From: Pseudomonadota bacterium
Lineage (GTDB): Bacteria; Pseudomonadota; Gammaproteobacteria; Burkholderiales; Burkholderiaceae_A
Direction of reading: 5' to 3'
Assembly: GCA_002684875.1 (NCBI GenBank)
Contig: NYVY01000063.1
Location: 7,309 to 27,856, forward strand
Length of the DNA: 20,548 bases
The position numbers and the translations under genes are program-made. The notes under the pieces are model-generated. The model had not been told where the DNA came from, ran no database searches, and saw only the letters and a program-made list of their open reading frames with translations. Shown piece by piece: positions 7,987 to 15,740 of the stretch (its first letter is position 1; the number at the start of each line of letters is the position of its first letter).

Positions 7987-9116
7987 TTGGGAAAGTAGGA
8001 AAGCCACAGTTTTATTCCAATAGTGATTATAAGCATGGCACTTCAGAAAAAGTCGGAGTACTCCTTGTAAATTTAGGTACTCCAGATTCTCCTACACCAA
8101 GGGCTTTGAAAAAGTATTTAAAAGAGTTTTTATCGGACCCAAGGGTAGTTGAAATACCTAGAGTCCTATGGTGGCCGATCCTTAATCTTATTATTCTAAA
8201 CATACGGCCAAAAAAGTCGGCTGAAAAATACTTGAGTGTTTGGACAGAAGACGGATCACCTCTTCTTGTAAATTCAAAGCTGCAAGCAAAAGGCTTAAAG
8301 AATTTGTTCAGCGAGCGGGACAATTGTCAAAAGAATATAATTGTTGAGCTGGCTATGAGGTATGGTAACCCTTCAATCGATAGCGCACTGGAAAAAATGG
8401 CTCAGGACAATGTTGGTAAGTTAGTTGTGTTACCGCTGTACCCACAGTTTTCGGCAAGCACAACTGCAACAGTTTTTGATAAGGTATTCACGAAATTAAG
8501 TAAGTTTAGGAATCCACCTGCCGTTAGGTTAATAAAAAGTTACCACGACCAGTCCGCGTATGTGCAGGCAGTAGCAAATAAAGTTGCTGAATTTTGGAAT
8601 TACAACGGAAGGCCTTCTCACCTACTTTTTAGTTTCCACGGAGTGCCAATTAGAAGCCTTTATGAGGGGGACCCCTACCATTGTCAATGCCAAAAAACCG
8701 CACGTTTGGTTGCTGATGAGTTAAATTTGAAAGAGGGAGAATGGACTATCTCTTTTCAGTCAAGGTTTGGTAAGGCGGAGTGGCTGAAGCCCTACACTAC
8801 TGCAACGATTCAAAAGTTGGCTAAAGAAGATGGAGTGAAAAAACTTGATGTCGTTTGTCCTGGATTCTTATCCGATTGTCTAGAGACTTTAGAGGAAATC
8901 GATATGGAAGCCCGAGAAGATTTTCTAGATGCAGGCGGAGAGAATTTTAGATATATACCTTGTTTAAATGGGTCAAGTCAGGCCGTTGAAATGTTGGCAG
9001 AAATAGCAATTGATGAAATGGCTAGTTGGGCTACCGGTGGTGGAAGAAAAGAACCCGATGCTAACGAACTCACTTTTCAAAAACATAGAGCAACGGCATT
9101 GGGTGCGAAAAATTAA
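7983..9116 (+). CDS. hemH: Ferrochelatase
   Basis: HemH inserts ferrous iron into protoporphyrin IX, the last step of protoheme synthesis, usually at the inner face of the membrane. The 377-residue product carries VGVLLVNLGTPDSP at about 24-37, the catalytic histidine H219 in SFHGVP, a cysteine-bearing YHCQCQKTA stretch, SRFGKAEWLKPYT at about 260-272, and the conserved acidic region FLSDCLETLEEI at 295-306. The GTG start at 7983 overlaps the hrcA stop (GTGA) and has GGAAGG at 7968-7973 in front. The N-terminus is some 20 residues longer than the conserved core needs. Ferrochelatase beside grpE-dnaK is known in Burkholderiales. Confidence 0.95.
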   Translation: MIGKVGKPQFYSNSDYKHGTSEKVGVLLVNLGTPDSPTPRALKKYLKEFLSDPRVVEIPRVLWWPILNLIILNIRPKKSAEKYLSVWTEDGSPLLVNSKLQAKGLKNLFSERDNCQKNIIVELAMRYGNPSIDSALEKMAQDNVGKLVVLPLYPQFSASTTATVFDKVFTKLSKFRNPPAVRLIKSYHDQSAYVQAVANKVAEFWNYNGRPSHLLFSFHGVPIRSLYEGDPYHCQCQKTARLVADELNLKEGEWTISFQSRFGKAEWLKPYTTATIQKLAKEDGVKKLDVVCPGFLSDCLETLEEIDMEAREDFLDAGGENFRYIPCLNGSSQAVEMLAEIAIDEMASWATGGGRKEPDANELTFQKHRATALGAKN

Positions 9117-9124
9117 CAATTACT

Positions 9125-9150
9125 ATTGAATTATTATTCTAAGGCCCAAT
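9125..9150 (+). promoter_or_regulatory. Candidate sigma-32 (heat-shock) promoter of grpE-dnaK-dnaJ
   Basis: ATTGAA at 9125-9130 and CCCAAT at 9145-9150, 14 bases apart, each differ by one base from the sigma-32 elements CTTGAA and CCCCAT. The site lies in the 65-base gap between hemH and grpE, about 30 bases before the grpE start. Its position ahead of a chaperone operon, and the absence of a CIRCE repeat, support heat-shock sigma control. Assignment is by eye. Confidence 0.45.
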
Positions 9151-9181
9151 ATCATTAATATACGGTGATAATTGGAATTAG

Positions 9182-9802
9182 ATGATGGGTAAAGATAAAA
9201 AAGATCCATACAAGGAAATAGCAGACAGTCTTGATATAGAGCCTGATAACATCGAACTGGGAAGTCAGTTTATTGAGGGTGAAGGGGCTAAAGCTGATAA
9301 TGATAAGACTCATAGCGGGTCCATTTTAGATAATGGTGATGACAACAAGGTTTTTGAGAAAGTCGAGCGTGAGCTAAAGGTCGAGCAGGAAAAATGCCTC
9401 AGGCTTCAGGCGGAAATGGAAAATATTCGTAAGAGAGGACTTGTTGAGGTTAGCAATGCAAGAAAGTATGCGTTTGAAAGCTTCGCGACTAATGTTATTT
9501 CAGTTGCAGATAGCCTTGAGAAGGCTCTATCGACAGAGGAACAAAGTATTGAACATTTAACGTCAGGAGTTCAGTTAACCCTGAAGCAAATGACACAAGC
9601 TTTTGAGCGCGCGAATATTGTGGCAATTGAGCCAGATGTTGGCGAGAAATTCGATCCCAATTGGCATCAGGCCGTTTCTACAAAATCGATCGACCAGCTT
9701 GACGATGGGTTTGAGGTCGGGGCAGTTTGTGAGGTTTTGCAAAAAGGATATAAGATTTCGGATCGTGTAATTCGACCAGCAATAGTGGTTGTGTCTGGCT
9801 AG
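9182..9802 (+). CDS. grpE: Nucleotide exchange factor GrpE
   Basis: GrpE releases ADP from DnaK and so drives the chaperone cycle. The 206-residue product has an acidic, variable N-terminus (about 1-55), a coiled-coil part (VFEKVERELKVEQEKCLRLQ onward, with AEMENIRKR) and the conserved C-terminal beta domain: KFDPNWHQAV, then GFEVGAVCEVLQKGYKISDR and VIRPAIVVVSG. Two adjacent ATG codons (9182 and 9185) are possible starts; GGAA at 9174-9177 favours neither clearly. A sigma-32-like promoter lies just upstream, and dnaK follows after 43 bases. Confidence 0.95.
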   Translation: MMGKDKKDPYKEIADSLDIEPDNIELGSQFIEGEGAKADNDKTHSGSILDNGDDNKVFEKVERELKVEQEKCLRLQAEMENIRKRGLVEVSNARKYAFESFATNVISVADSLEKALSTEEQSIEHLTSGVQLTLKQMTQAFERANIVAIEPDVGEKFDPNWHQAVSTKSIDQLDDGFEVGAVCEVLQKGYKISDRVIRPAIVVVSG

Positions 9803-9845
9803 TTTAGTTTTTTTAAGAAAATTGAGTATTTGAAAGGATAAATTA

Positions 9846-11789
9846 ATGGGTAAAGTAATAGGGATTGATTTGGGAACAACTAACAGTTGCGTTTCTGTAA
9901 TGGAGGGGGATAAACCAAAAATTATAGAGAATAGTGAGGGGTCAAGAACTACGCCCTCCATTATTGCATACATGGACGATGGAGAAATTTTGACAGGAGC
10001 TCCTGCCAAGAGGCAAGCCGTCACTAATCCAAAAAGCACCCTATACGCGGTTAAACGGTTAATCGGCCGTCGATATGAGGACGATGAAGTTCAAAAAGAT
10101 ATTGATTTAATGCCGTTTGAAATTGTAAAAGCAGAGAATGGAGATGCATGGCTAAGGGTCAGAGATGACAAATTGGCTCCTCCACAAGTATCCGCTGAAG
10201 TTTTACGGAAGATGAAAAAGACTGCAGAAGATTATTTAAGTCAAGACGTCACAGAAGCGGTAATTACTGTTCCTGCTTATTTCAACGATGCTCAGAGACA
10301 AGCTACTAAAGACGCTGGAAAAATCGCTGGTTTGGAAGTTAAACGGATCATTAATGAACCAACTGCTGCAGCCCTTGCTTTCGGGCTAGATAAATCTGAA
10401 AAAAGAGATAGAAAGATAGCAGTTTATGATTTAGGAGGAGGGACCTTCGATATCTCGATCATTGAAATAGCGGACGTCGATGGAGAAAAACAGTTTGAAG
10501 TTTTGTCTACAAACGGAGATACTTTTCTTGGCGGTGAAGACTTTGACCAAAGAGTCATTGATTTCATTATTGATGATTTTAAAAAACAGAACGGTGTTGA
10601 CTTATCCAAAGACCCAATTGCTTTACAAAGGATCAAGGCCGCAGCTGAAAGGGCAAAGATAGAATTATCATCTAGCCAACAGACGGAATTAAACGAACCC
10701 TATATAGCTATGTCCAATGGGGCGCCTGTTCACTTAACAACCAAGCTAACAAGAGCGAAATTGGAAGGATTGGTAGGTGATTTGATTTTAAACAGTATCA
10801 AACCCTGTGAAGTTGCGTTAAAAGATGCAGGGCTCGAGGCTAGTGAGATTGATGACGTTGTTCTAGTCGGTGGAATGACTAGGATGCCAAAAGTACAAGA
10901 TGCTGTTAAAGAATTTTTTGGCAAGGAGCCCAGAAAAGATGTTAACCCTGATGAAGCTGTTGCAGCTGGTGCAGCAGTGCAAGGTGCTGTTTTATCTGGT
11001 GAGCGTTCAGACGTTTTGTTACTCGACGTAACACCATTATCGTTGGGAATAGAAACTTTGGGTGGTGTTATGACAAAAATGATCCAAAAAAATACCACTG
11101 TTCCCACTAAATATTCTCAGGTTTTTTCGACAGCTGAAGATAACCAACCAGCTGTTACTGTTAAGGTTTTTCAGGGTGAAAGAGAAATAGCTACTACTAA
11201 TAAGATGTTGGGGGAGTTTAATCTTGAAGGAATTTCTTCAGCTCCAAGGGGAACACCTCAAATTGAGGTAACGTTTGACATCGATGCCAACGGTATCTTG
11301 CACGTTTCTGCTAAAGACAAGGCAACTGGAAAAGAGAATAAAGTAACGATCAAGGCGAACTCTGGGCTATCAGAAGAAGAGGTTAACAAAATGATAGTTG
11401 ATGCGGAAGAAAATGCTGAACATGACAAAGCAAGAGTTGAGCTTGTTGGATCCAGGAATACTGCCGAAGCTATGATACACACAGTAAAAAAATCAATGGA
11501 AGATCACAGCGACAAACTTGAAGGTGGTGAGAAAGAGAAAATCGAAGATGCATTAAGGGAAGTCGAAGAAGCCGTCAAAACCGATGAAAAAGATAAAATT
11601 GATAAGGCAACGGAGAACCTAACAACTGTTGCACAGAAACTCGCCGAACTCGCTATGGCCGGTGGTAAAAATGAGAATGTTCAAGGAACCGCTGATGAAG
11701 ACACAGAACAACAAAAGAATACTGAGTCTGATGATAAAAAAACTGAGGATGTTGTTGATGCTGAGTTTAAAGAAGTTAAAAGAAATTAA
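9846..11789 (+). CDS. dnaK: Molecular chaperone DnaK (Hsp70)
   Basis: DnaK binds exposed hydrophobic segments of client proteins in an ATP-driven cycle with DnaJ and GrpE. The 647-residue length is normal. The ATPase domain shows the three Hsp70 signatures: IDLGTTNS at 7-14, [14 protein letters not shown] at 193-206 and [13 protein letters not shown] at 338-350. The inter-domain linker VLLLDV is at 390-395, followed by the substrate-binding domain and helical lid. The acidic tail ends in [12 protein letters not shown], close to the DnaK C-terminal signature. The ATG at 9846 has AAGGA seven bases ahead. dnaJ starts 21 bases after the stop, so the three chaperone genes are likely cotranscribed. 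Confidence 0.98.
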   Translation: MGKVIGIDLGTTNSCVSVMEGDKPKIIENSEGSRTTPSIIAYMDDGEILTGAPAKRQAVTNPKSTLYAVKRLIGRRYEDDEVQKDIDLMPFEIVKAENGDAWLRVRDDKLAPPQVSAEVLRKMKKTAEDYLSQDVTEAVITVPAYFNDAQRQATKDAGKIAGLEVKRIINEPTAAALAFGLDKSEKRDRKIAVYDLGGGTFDISIIEIADVDGEKQFEVLSTNGDTFLGGEDFDQRVIDFIIDDFKKQNGVDLSKDPIALQRIKAAAERAKIELSSSQQTELNEPYIAMSNGAPVHLTTKLTRAKLEGLVGDLILNSIKPCEVALKDAGLEASEIDDVVLVGGMTRMPKVQDAVKEFFGKEPRKDVNPDEAVAAGAAVQGAVLSGERSDVLLLDVTPLSLGIETLGGVMTKMIQKNTTVPTKYSQVFSTAEDNQPAVTVKVFQGEREIATTNKMLGEFNLEGISSAPRGTPQIEVTFDIDANGILHVSAKDKATGKENKVTIKANSGLSEEEVNKMIVDAEENAEHDKARVELVGSRNTAEAMIHTVKKSMEDHSDKLEGGEKEKIEDALREVEEAVKTDEKDKIDKATENLTTVAQKLAELAMAGGKNENVQGTADEDTEQQKNTESDDKKTEDVVDAEFKEVKRN

Positions 11790-11810
11790 TGCTAAAAACG
11801 CGGGAATAGA

Positions 11811-12938
11811 ATGGCAAAGAGAGATTATTACGAAGTTTTGGGTGTTCAAAGGGGAGCATCACAGCCTGACCTTAGAAAGTCATACAGAAAACTTGCCATG
11901 AAATATCATCCTGACAGAAATTCAGGTGATAAGGATGCAGAAATTAAGTTCAAGGAAGTGAAGGAAGCTTACGAGGTGTTGTCTGATGCACAGAAGAAAG
12001 AGGCGTACGACCGGTTTGGTCACGCTGGGGTCCAACAGGGCCCAGCGGGTGCTCAAGGGACTGGAGACTTTTCAGGATTCGCTGATGCCTTCGGAGACAT
12101 TTTCGGAGACATTTTTGGGGGGAATGCTAAGCAAGGCAACAGGGGAGGCGGAGCTCTTAGAGGAGCGGACTTAAAATATGGTTTAGAAATAAACTTGGAG
12201 GAAGCCGCTTCTGGTATAACAACGGAGATCAAAGTTCCTAGCTGGGATTCTTGTGGGACCTGCGGGGGTTCAGGGTGCAAAAAAGGAACTAAGCCTTCGA
12301 TTTGTTCTGGTTGCGGTGGTCAAGGACAAGTTCGAATGCAACAGGGTTTTTTTTCTATACAACAAACTTGCCCTACCTGTAGAGGGGTTGGAAAAAAAAT
12401 AAACTCACCGTGTCTAGCCTGTAGTGGTGGAGGTAGAGTAAAAAAGCAAAAAACTTTAGAGGTCAGCGTTCCAGCGGGAATCGATAGTGGTATGAGAATA
12501 CGGTCGGCAGGAAATGGGGAGCCAGGGCATAATGGAGGGCCAAGTGGTGACCTCTATGTTGAGGTAGGAGTAAAGTCTCATCGTGTTTTTGAGAGAGAGG
12601 ATGACAATCTGCATTGTGAAGCGCCATTGAGTTTTGCAAAGTCTGCTCTTGGAGGCAATGTTGATGTACCAACTTTAAATGGTAAGGCTAGTTTTCAGAT
12701 TCCAGAGGGGACACAGTCAGGTAAAACATTTAGGTTACGAGGAAAAGGTATGCCAAATGTTCGTTCTGGGGTTTTTGGGGATTTATATTGTCATGTTGTG
12801 TTGGAAACACCAGTAAACTTGACTGAACATCAAAGAAAGCTGTTGAGAGAATTCGAGGAATCCATTGATAAAAATAAAGACAAACATAATCCTCACAGCA
12901 AATCATGGATGGACAAGGTGAAAGAATTTTTTAATTAA
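11811..12938 (+). CDS. dnaJ: Chaperone protein DnaJ
   Basis: DnaJ delivers clients to DnaK and stimulates its ATPase. The 375-residue product is a full class A J-protein: J domain at about 4-70 with HPD at 33-35, a Gly/Phe-rich stretch at 72-118, a zinc domain with four CxxCxGxG-type repeats (C148/C151, C165/C168, C187/C190, C201/C204), and a C-terminal substrate-binding part beginning near 215. The Gly/Phe part holds [11 protein letters not shown], encoded by an exact 12-base tandem repeat at 12090-12113. The ATG at 11811 follows dnaK by 21 bases. A 132-base gap separates the gene from the converging rnfB-like gene. Confidence 0.97.
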   Translation: MAKRDYYEVLGVQRGASQPDLRKSYRKLAMKYHPDRNSGDKDAEIKFKEVKEAYEVLSDAQKKEAYDRFGHAGVQQGPAGAQGTGDFSGFADAFGDIFGDIFGGNAKQGNRGGGALRGADLKYGLEINLEEAASGITTEIKVPSWDSCGTCGGSGCKKGTKPSICSGCGGQGQVRMQQGFFSIQQTCPTCRGVGKKINSPCLACSGGGRVKKQKTLEVSVPAGIDSGMRIRSAGNGEPGHNGGPSGDLYVEVGVKSHRVFEREDDNLHCEAPLSFAKSALGGNVDVPTLNGKASFQIPEGTQSGKTFRLRGKGMPNVRSGVFGDLYCHVVLETPVNLTEHQRKLLREFEESIDKNKDKHNPHSKSWMDKVKEFFN

Positions 12939-13070
12939 CTAACTTTAGAACTCATTATTTTAAATTAAGTGATTAGTACTACGTTAATCTCCATAGTTTA
13001 GATAATTATCTCAGTAAGAACTGATTATTAAATAAGCATATTAGGTTTTTTGAAATAGATTTTCCAAACT

Positions 13071-13643
13071 CTACCTGTTGGTTTTTGTCGAAAACAATTT
13101 ATCTTTAAGTCTCGATATATTGTTTTGTGTAAAGTTTGCTTTGCTTTTAGATAATCTCTTTTGTTTGGCATTGTAATTGTCTCTACTTTTGGATGCCTTT
13201 TTAAAATCCCATGGTATTTGCTCAGAGCGCTCAATTTCAATGATGCAATCAACAGGACATGGATTTACGCAGAGCATACATCCAGTACATTCTTCGGTCA
13301 ATACTGTGTGTAAAAAACCTCGAGCACCTACAATAGCGTCAACTGGACATTTGGGAAGACATAGTGCACAACCAATACACGACTCAGGGTCTATAAATAC
13401 AAGTTTCGGAGGATTGTCTACTGTTATATTTTTTTCTTCTGGTAATTCTTGCCCCATTATAATAGCTAAACTTTCTAAAACTTTAGAACCACCTGGTTCA
13501 CACTTGTCAATTCTCTCATTATTTTTTACGATAGCTTTTGCATAAGGCATACAAGATTTAAACCCACATTTCTGACAGTGAGTTTGGGGAAGCTTTTTAT
13601 CTATTGCATCAATGAGAATTTTTTGATTTTTTATATTTTTCAC
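13071..13643 (-). CDS. rnfB: RnfB-like iron-sulfur protein, stand-alone and soluble
   Basis: This 190-residue protein matches the cytoplasmic part of RnfB, the iron-sulfur subunit of Rnf/Rsx electron transport complexes. It has a four-cysteine Fes domain (C23, C26, C31, C48; THCQKCGFKSC) and a two-cluster ferredoxin domain (C89/C92/C95/C99 and C119/C122/C125/C129), enough for three [4Fe-4S] clusters. The N-terminal membrane helix of classical RnfB is absent, and the C-terminal 50 residues are a basic, low-complexity tail. No rnfA, C, D, G or E gene is nearby. The GTG start at 13643 overlaps the fpr stop by 4 bases, so it is probably coupled to the reductase. A role passing electrons from or to FdxA is inference. 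Confidence 0.87.
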   Translation of the reverse strand: MKNIKNQKILIDAIDKKLPQTHCQKCGFKSCMPYAKAIVKNNERIDKCEPGGSKVLESLAIIMGQELPEEKNITVDNPPKLVFIDPESCIGCALCLPKCPVDAIVGARGFLHTVLTEECTGCMLCVNPCPVDCIIEIERSEQIPWDFKKASKSRDNYNAKQKRLSKSKANFTQNNISRLKDKLFSTKTNR

Positions 13644-14446
13644 CAGTAATTTTCAACTGCTATTTGGGCTAAATTATTCCTTCTACTCATTTGTAGTCCT
13701 AGTTTTTTGAGATAGTCTCTTGTATTCATTATCATTTGAGGATTACCTGCAAGCATGATTTTAGATTTATTATTTGCTATGGATAAGCTTAGTATGTTTT
13801 CAATTTCCCCACTTCTAAGAAGATCTTCAAAGTGTTTATTTTTAATCGTAGTGTCAAGAATTTTGTTATTGATAATGCATCTTGAGTCAGTTTGTTCCCT
13901 TGTAAAAATTGGAATATATGAGAACCTATTTTGATATATTGTTTTGTATGAGCTTGTGACTTTTGAGAGTATTTGCTCATTATAAACATTTTGTGATTTC
14001 TCTCTAAAAGCTCCAATTAAAGAAATGTTTTTAAAAGATTTCCAGATTCTCTCATTGTTTAGCATTGCCAGATAGGGAGCTATACCAGTGCCAGTGAAAA
14101 ATAACCATAAGTCTCCTTTTGGTTCAAATCGATCTAAGGTAAAATATCCGTATGCTCTTTTATCAAAAGTTATTGCGCTCCCCGCATAATTTTTTTTTAA
14201 AGCGTCACTGAATTTCTCACCTTTCAAATAAACTACGTAAAAATGAAGCTCTTCTGATTCGGCTCCGCATGCGATTGTTTGGGCTCTCCAAATAACAGTA
14301 TCTGATGCGTTTATAGTTGACAATCCAAGTCTAGCAAACTGTCCTGGAAAAAAATTAAAGTCTTTTGGACGTTCAATTTTTAAATAATAGATGTTATCTG
14401 CAAGTGACCGTTTAGTTATTATCAATGCTTTTGTTATTACGCTCAT
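13640..14446 (-). CDS. fpr: Ferredoxin--NADP reductase, Fpr type
   Basis: Fpr-type reductases move electrons between NADPH and ferredoxin or flavodoxin through FAD. The 268-residue product has FPGQFARLGL at 33-42 (FAD domain), a second FAD motif at 54-57, the NADP-site motif FFTGTGIAPYLAML at 116-129, MLAGNPQMI in the C-terminal half, and a terminal aromatic residue in VENYW, as in bacterial Fpr. The second motif reads RAQT where the family normally has RxYS; the Tyr-to-Gln change is supported by a CAA codon and is unusual. The ATG at 14446 follows fdxA by 64 bases, and the rnfB-like gene overlaps its stop, so the three form a likely redox operon. Confidence 0.88.
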   Translation of the reverse strand: MSVITKALIITKRSLADNIYYLKIERPKDFNFFPGQFARLGLSTINASDTVIWRAQTIACGAESEELHFYVVYLKGEKFSDALKKNYAGSAITFDKRAYGYFTLDRFEPKGDLWLFFTGTGIAPYLAMLNNERIWKSFKNISLIGAFREKSQNVYNEQILSKVTSSYKTIYQNRFSYIPIFTREQTDSRCIINNKILDTTIKNKHFEDLLRSGEIENILSLSIANNKSKIMLAGNPQMIMNTRDYLKKLGLQMSRRNNLAQIAVENYW

Positions 14447-14510
14447 TTACATAGGTAGATATTCAGATAACAGGAATTATTAACAACATAGAAGTTTTTA
14501 TTGAAATCAG

Positions 14511-14834
14511 TCATTTTTCTAGAAGATTTCTCTTATCATCAACATCTGCCCATTCGTCAGCATCATCTGCCTTTGCTTCAGCTTGGGTAATACTAGGCCA
14601 TTCTTTACTTAATTCAGCATTTAGATCGATAAAATCTTTTTGGTCCTCAGGGACGTCTTCTTCGGCGTAAATAGCGTCAACAGGACATTCTGGAATGCAG
14701 ACCGCGCAGTCAATGCACTCATCTGGGTCTATTACTAGAAAATTAGGACCAGCCCTGAAACAATCAACGGGGCAAACATCTACACAATCAGTGTATCTGC
14801 ATTTAATGCAACTCTCAGTAACAATGTGTGTCAT
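14511..14834 (-). CDS. fdxA: 7Fe ferredoxin FdxA ([3Fe-4S][4Fe-4S])
   Basis: FdxA is a small soluble electron carrier. The 107-residue product matches the Azotobacter FdI type: cysteines C9, C17 and C50 fit the [3Fe-4S] cluster and C21, C40, C43 and C46 the [4Fe-4S] cluster, with C12 and C25 extra, in the pattern [18 protein letters not shown] and [20 protein letters not shown]. The acidic C-terminal helix is typical. The ATG at 14834 has GGGAGA just ahead, and a promoter with an extended -10 lies upstream. It leads a run of fpr and an rnfB-like gene on the same strand, so Fpr is a plausible partner. Confidence 0.95.
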   Translation of the reverse strand: MTHIVTESCIKCRYTDCVDVCPVDCFRAGPNFLVIDPDECIDCAVCIPECPVDAIYAEEDVPEDQKDFIDLNAELSKEWPSITQAEAKADDADEWADVDDKRNLLEK

Positions 14835-14857
14835 TTTTCTCCCATTTCCAACACTTT

Positions 14858-14866
14858 ATTGTATCA
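14858..14866 (-). promoter_or_regulatory. Candidate extended -10 promoter of fdxA
   Basis: On the minus strand the bases read TGATACAAT, an extended -10 (TGn) followed by a hexamer one base from TATAAT. TTGAGA lies 20 bases further upstream, rather far for a -35, as expected if the extended -10 carries the promoter. Transcription would begin roughly 15-20 bases before the fdxA ATG, leaving a very short leader. Confidence 0.4.
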
Positions 14867-14925
14867 GCGTTTAACGGAATTATTCTCAAAGCTACTGAAT
14901 TTGGAGGGTTGATGCTTATAGCCAC

Positions 14926-14954
14926 TTGTAACAAATTAATAGTTTTGTTAAACT
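14926..14954 (+). promoter_or_regulatory. Candidate sigma-70 promoter of rpsF operon
   Basis: TTGTAA at 14926-14931 and TAAACT at 14949-14954 are separated by exactly 17 bases; each matches the sigma-70 hexamers at four of six positions. The predicted start would fall near 14960, just before a stable hairpin at 14965-14984. This is a plausible but unproven promoter for the S6-S18-L9-DnaB genes. Confidence 0.33.
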
Positions 14955-14964
14955 CGCGGTTCCT

Positions 14965-14984
14965 GTGGCGCTTTGATGCGTCAC
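14965..14984 (+). promoter_or_regulatory. Hairpin in the rpsF leader, terminator-like
   Basis: GTGGCGC (14965-14971) pairs with GCGTCAC (14978-14984) over seven base pairs including one G-U, with loop TTTGAT; TTTT follows at 14985-14988. It sits between the candidate promoter and the AGGAGA ribosome binding site at 14994-14999. S6:S18 is known to control this operon through leader RNA in many bacteria, so an attenuator or protein-binding leader is possible. The hairpin itself does not match the published CCG-bulge motif that I can recognise. Confidence 0.4.
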
Positions 14985-15004
14985 TTTTACCATAGGAGAT
15001 TTTT

Positions 15005-15403
15005 TTGGAAACATCGATAACAGGAAGTGATAAAAGGCACTATGAGCTCGTTCTAATGGTTCATCCAGACCAGAGCGAGCAAGTCCCAGGTATGATTGAT
15101 AGGTGTAAGACATTTATAACCACTAGGAAAGGGACGGTTCATAGGGTTGAGGATTGGGGTAGGAGGCTCTTAGCTTACCCGATATTGAAGGTTGCAAAAG
15201 CGCATTACCTTCTATTTAATATAGAATGTTCGAAATTAGATATTCAAGAATTAGACCATTCATTCAAGTTTAACGATGCAATCATTAGGCATCTCTGTGT
15301 TGTTTCTGATGGTATGCCACAGGGAAGTTCGGCAATGATGAAAGTGGTTCAAAAGGAGGCTGCAAAAAAAGCTGATACCTCAAGTAATAGTCCATCGAAC
15401 TAG
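15005..15403 (+). CDS. rpsF: 30S ribosomal protein S6
   Basis: S6 binds S18 and the central domain of 16S rRNA in the small subunit. The 132-residue product has the family start [20 protein letters not shown] at 11-30 and later [11 protein letters not shown] and [10 protein letters not shown], then a variable tail. The only good start is TTG at 15005, with AGGAGA at 14994-14999, spacing 5. This adds ten residues ([10 protein letters not shown]) ahead of the conserved RHYE, which normally follows the initiator Met directly. The next gene is rpsR, 44 bases on, without the priB gene usually present between them in betaproteobacteria. Confidence 0.95.
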   Translation: METSITGSDKRHYELVLMVHPDQSEQVPGMIDRCKTFITTRKGTVHRVEDWGRRLLAYPILKVAKAHYLLFNIECSKLDIQELDHSFKFNDAIIRHLCVVSDGMPQGSSAMMKVVQKEAAKKADTSSNSPSN

Positions 15404-15447
15404 TACAAAAATTAGCTCGATGGACATGTATCTTTATGGAGAATTAA

Positions 15448-15729
15448 ATGGGTATTAGAATGGGTGGGAAGCACAACGATAGGCGCAAGATGAGAAAGCA
15501 AACTCAAACAGCGTTATTCAAGAGAAAAAAAGTTTGTAGATTTTCTGGTAAAAATCCTGAGACGGTCGATTATAAAAATATTGACCTGTTAAAAGATTTT
15601 GTTTCGGAGACAGGAAAAATAATCCCAGCTCGAATAACTGGGACTAGTGCAAAATTTCAGCGTCAGCTTACAGTAGCGATAAAGAGAGCAAGATTTTTAG
15701 CTTTACTTTCTTTTACAGATAATCATTAA
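15448..15729 (+). CDS. rpsR: 30S ribosomal protein S18
   Basis: S18 binds S6 on the small-subunit platform. The 93-residue product shows [13 protein letters not shown] at about 23-35, the [20 protein letters not shown] region, and the C-terminal [13 protein letters not shown], all diagnostic. The N-terminus [18 protein letters not shown] is basic. The ATG at 15448 has GGAGA at 15438-15442, spacing 5; a second in-frame ATG at 15460 is less likely. It lies between rpsF and rplI in one transcript, 11 bases ahead of rplI. Confidence 0.96.
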   Translation: MGIRMGGKHNDRRKMRKQTQTALFKRKKVCRFSGKNPETVDYKNIDLLKDFVSETGKIIPARITGTSAKFQRQLTVAIKRARFLALLSFTDNH

Positions 15730-15740
15730 AAGGTCTCGTT

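Noticed and set aside
12090..12113. Exact 12-base tandem repeat in dnaJ
   Set aside because: It encodes FGDI twice in the Gly/Phe region, where [15 protein letters not shown] repeats are normal for DnaJ; not a separate element.
13001..13030. Possible bidirectional terminator between dnaJ and rnfB (GATAATTATC, then TCAGT-AAGA-ACTGA)
   Set aside because: The stems are only five base pairs, AT-rich, and not followed by a clear T run on either strand; too weak to list as a terminator.
13028..13252. Second minus-strand frame starting inside the rnfB-like gene and running past its stop
   Set aside because: Mostly overlaps the rnfB-like gene in another frame, with no family pattern and no convincing ribosome binding site.
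14835..15004. tRNA or small RNA gene in the longest intergenic gap
   Set aside because: No T-loop (GGTTCGAAT-type) sequence or cloverleaf is visible; the gap is explained by two opposed promoters and the rpsF leader.
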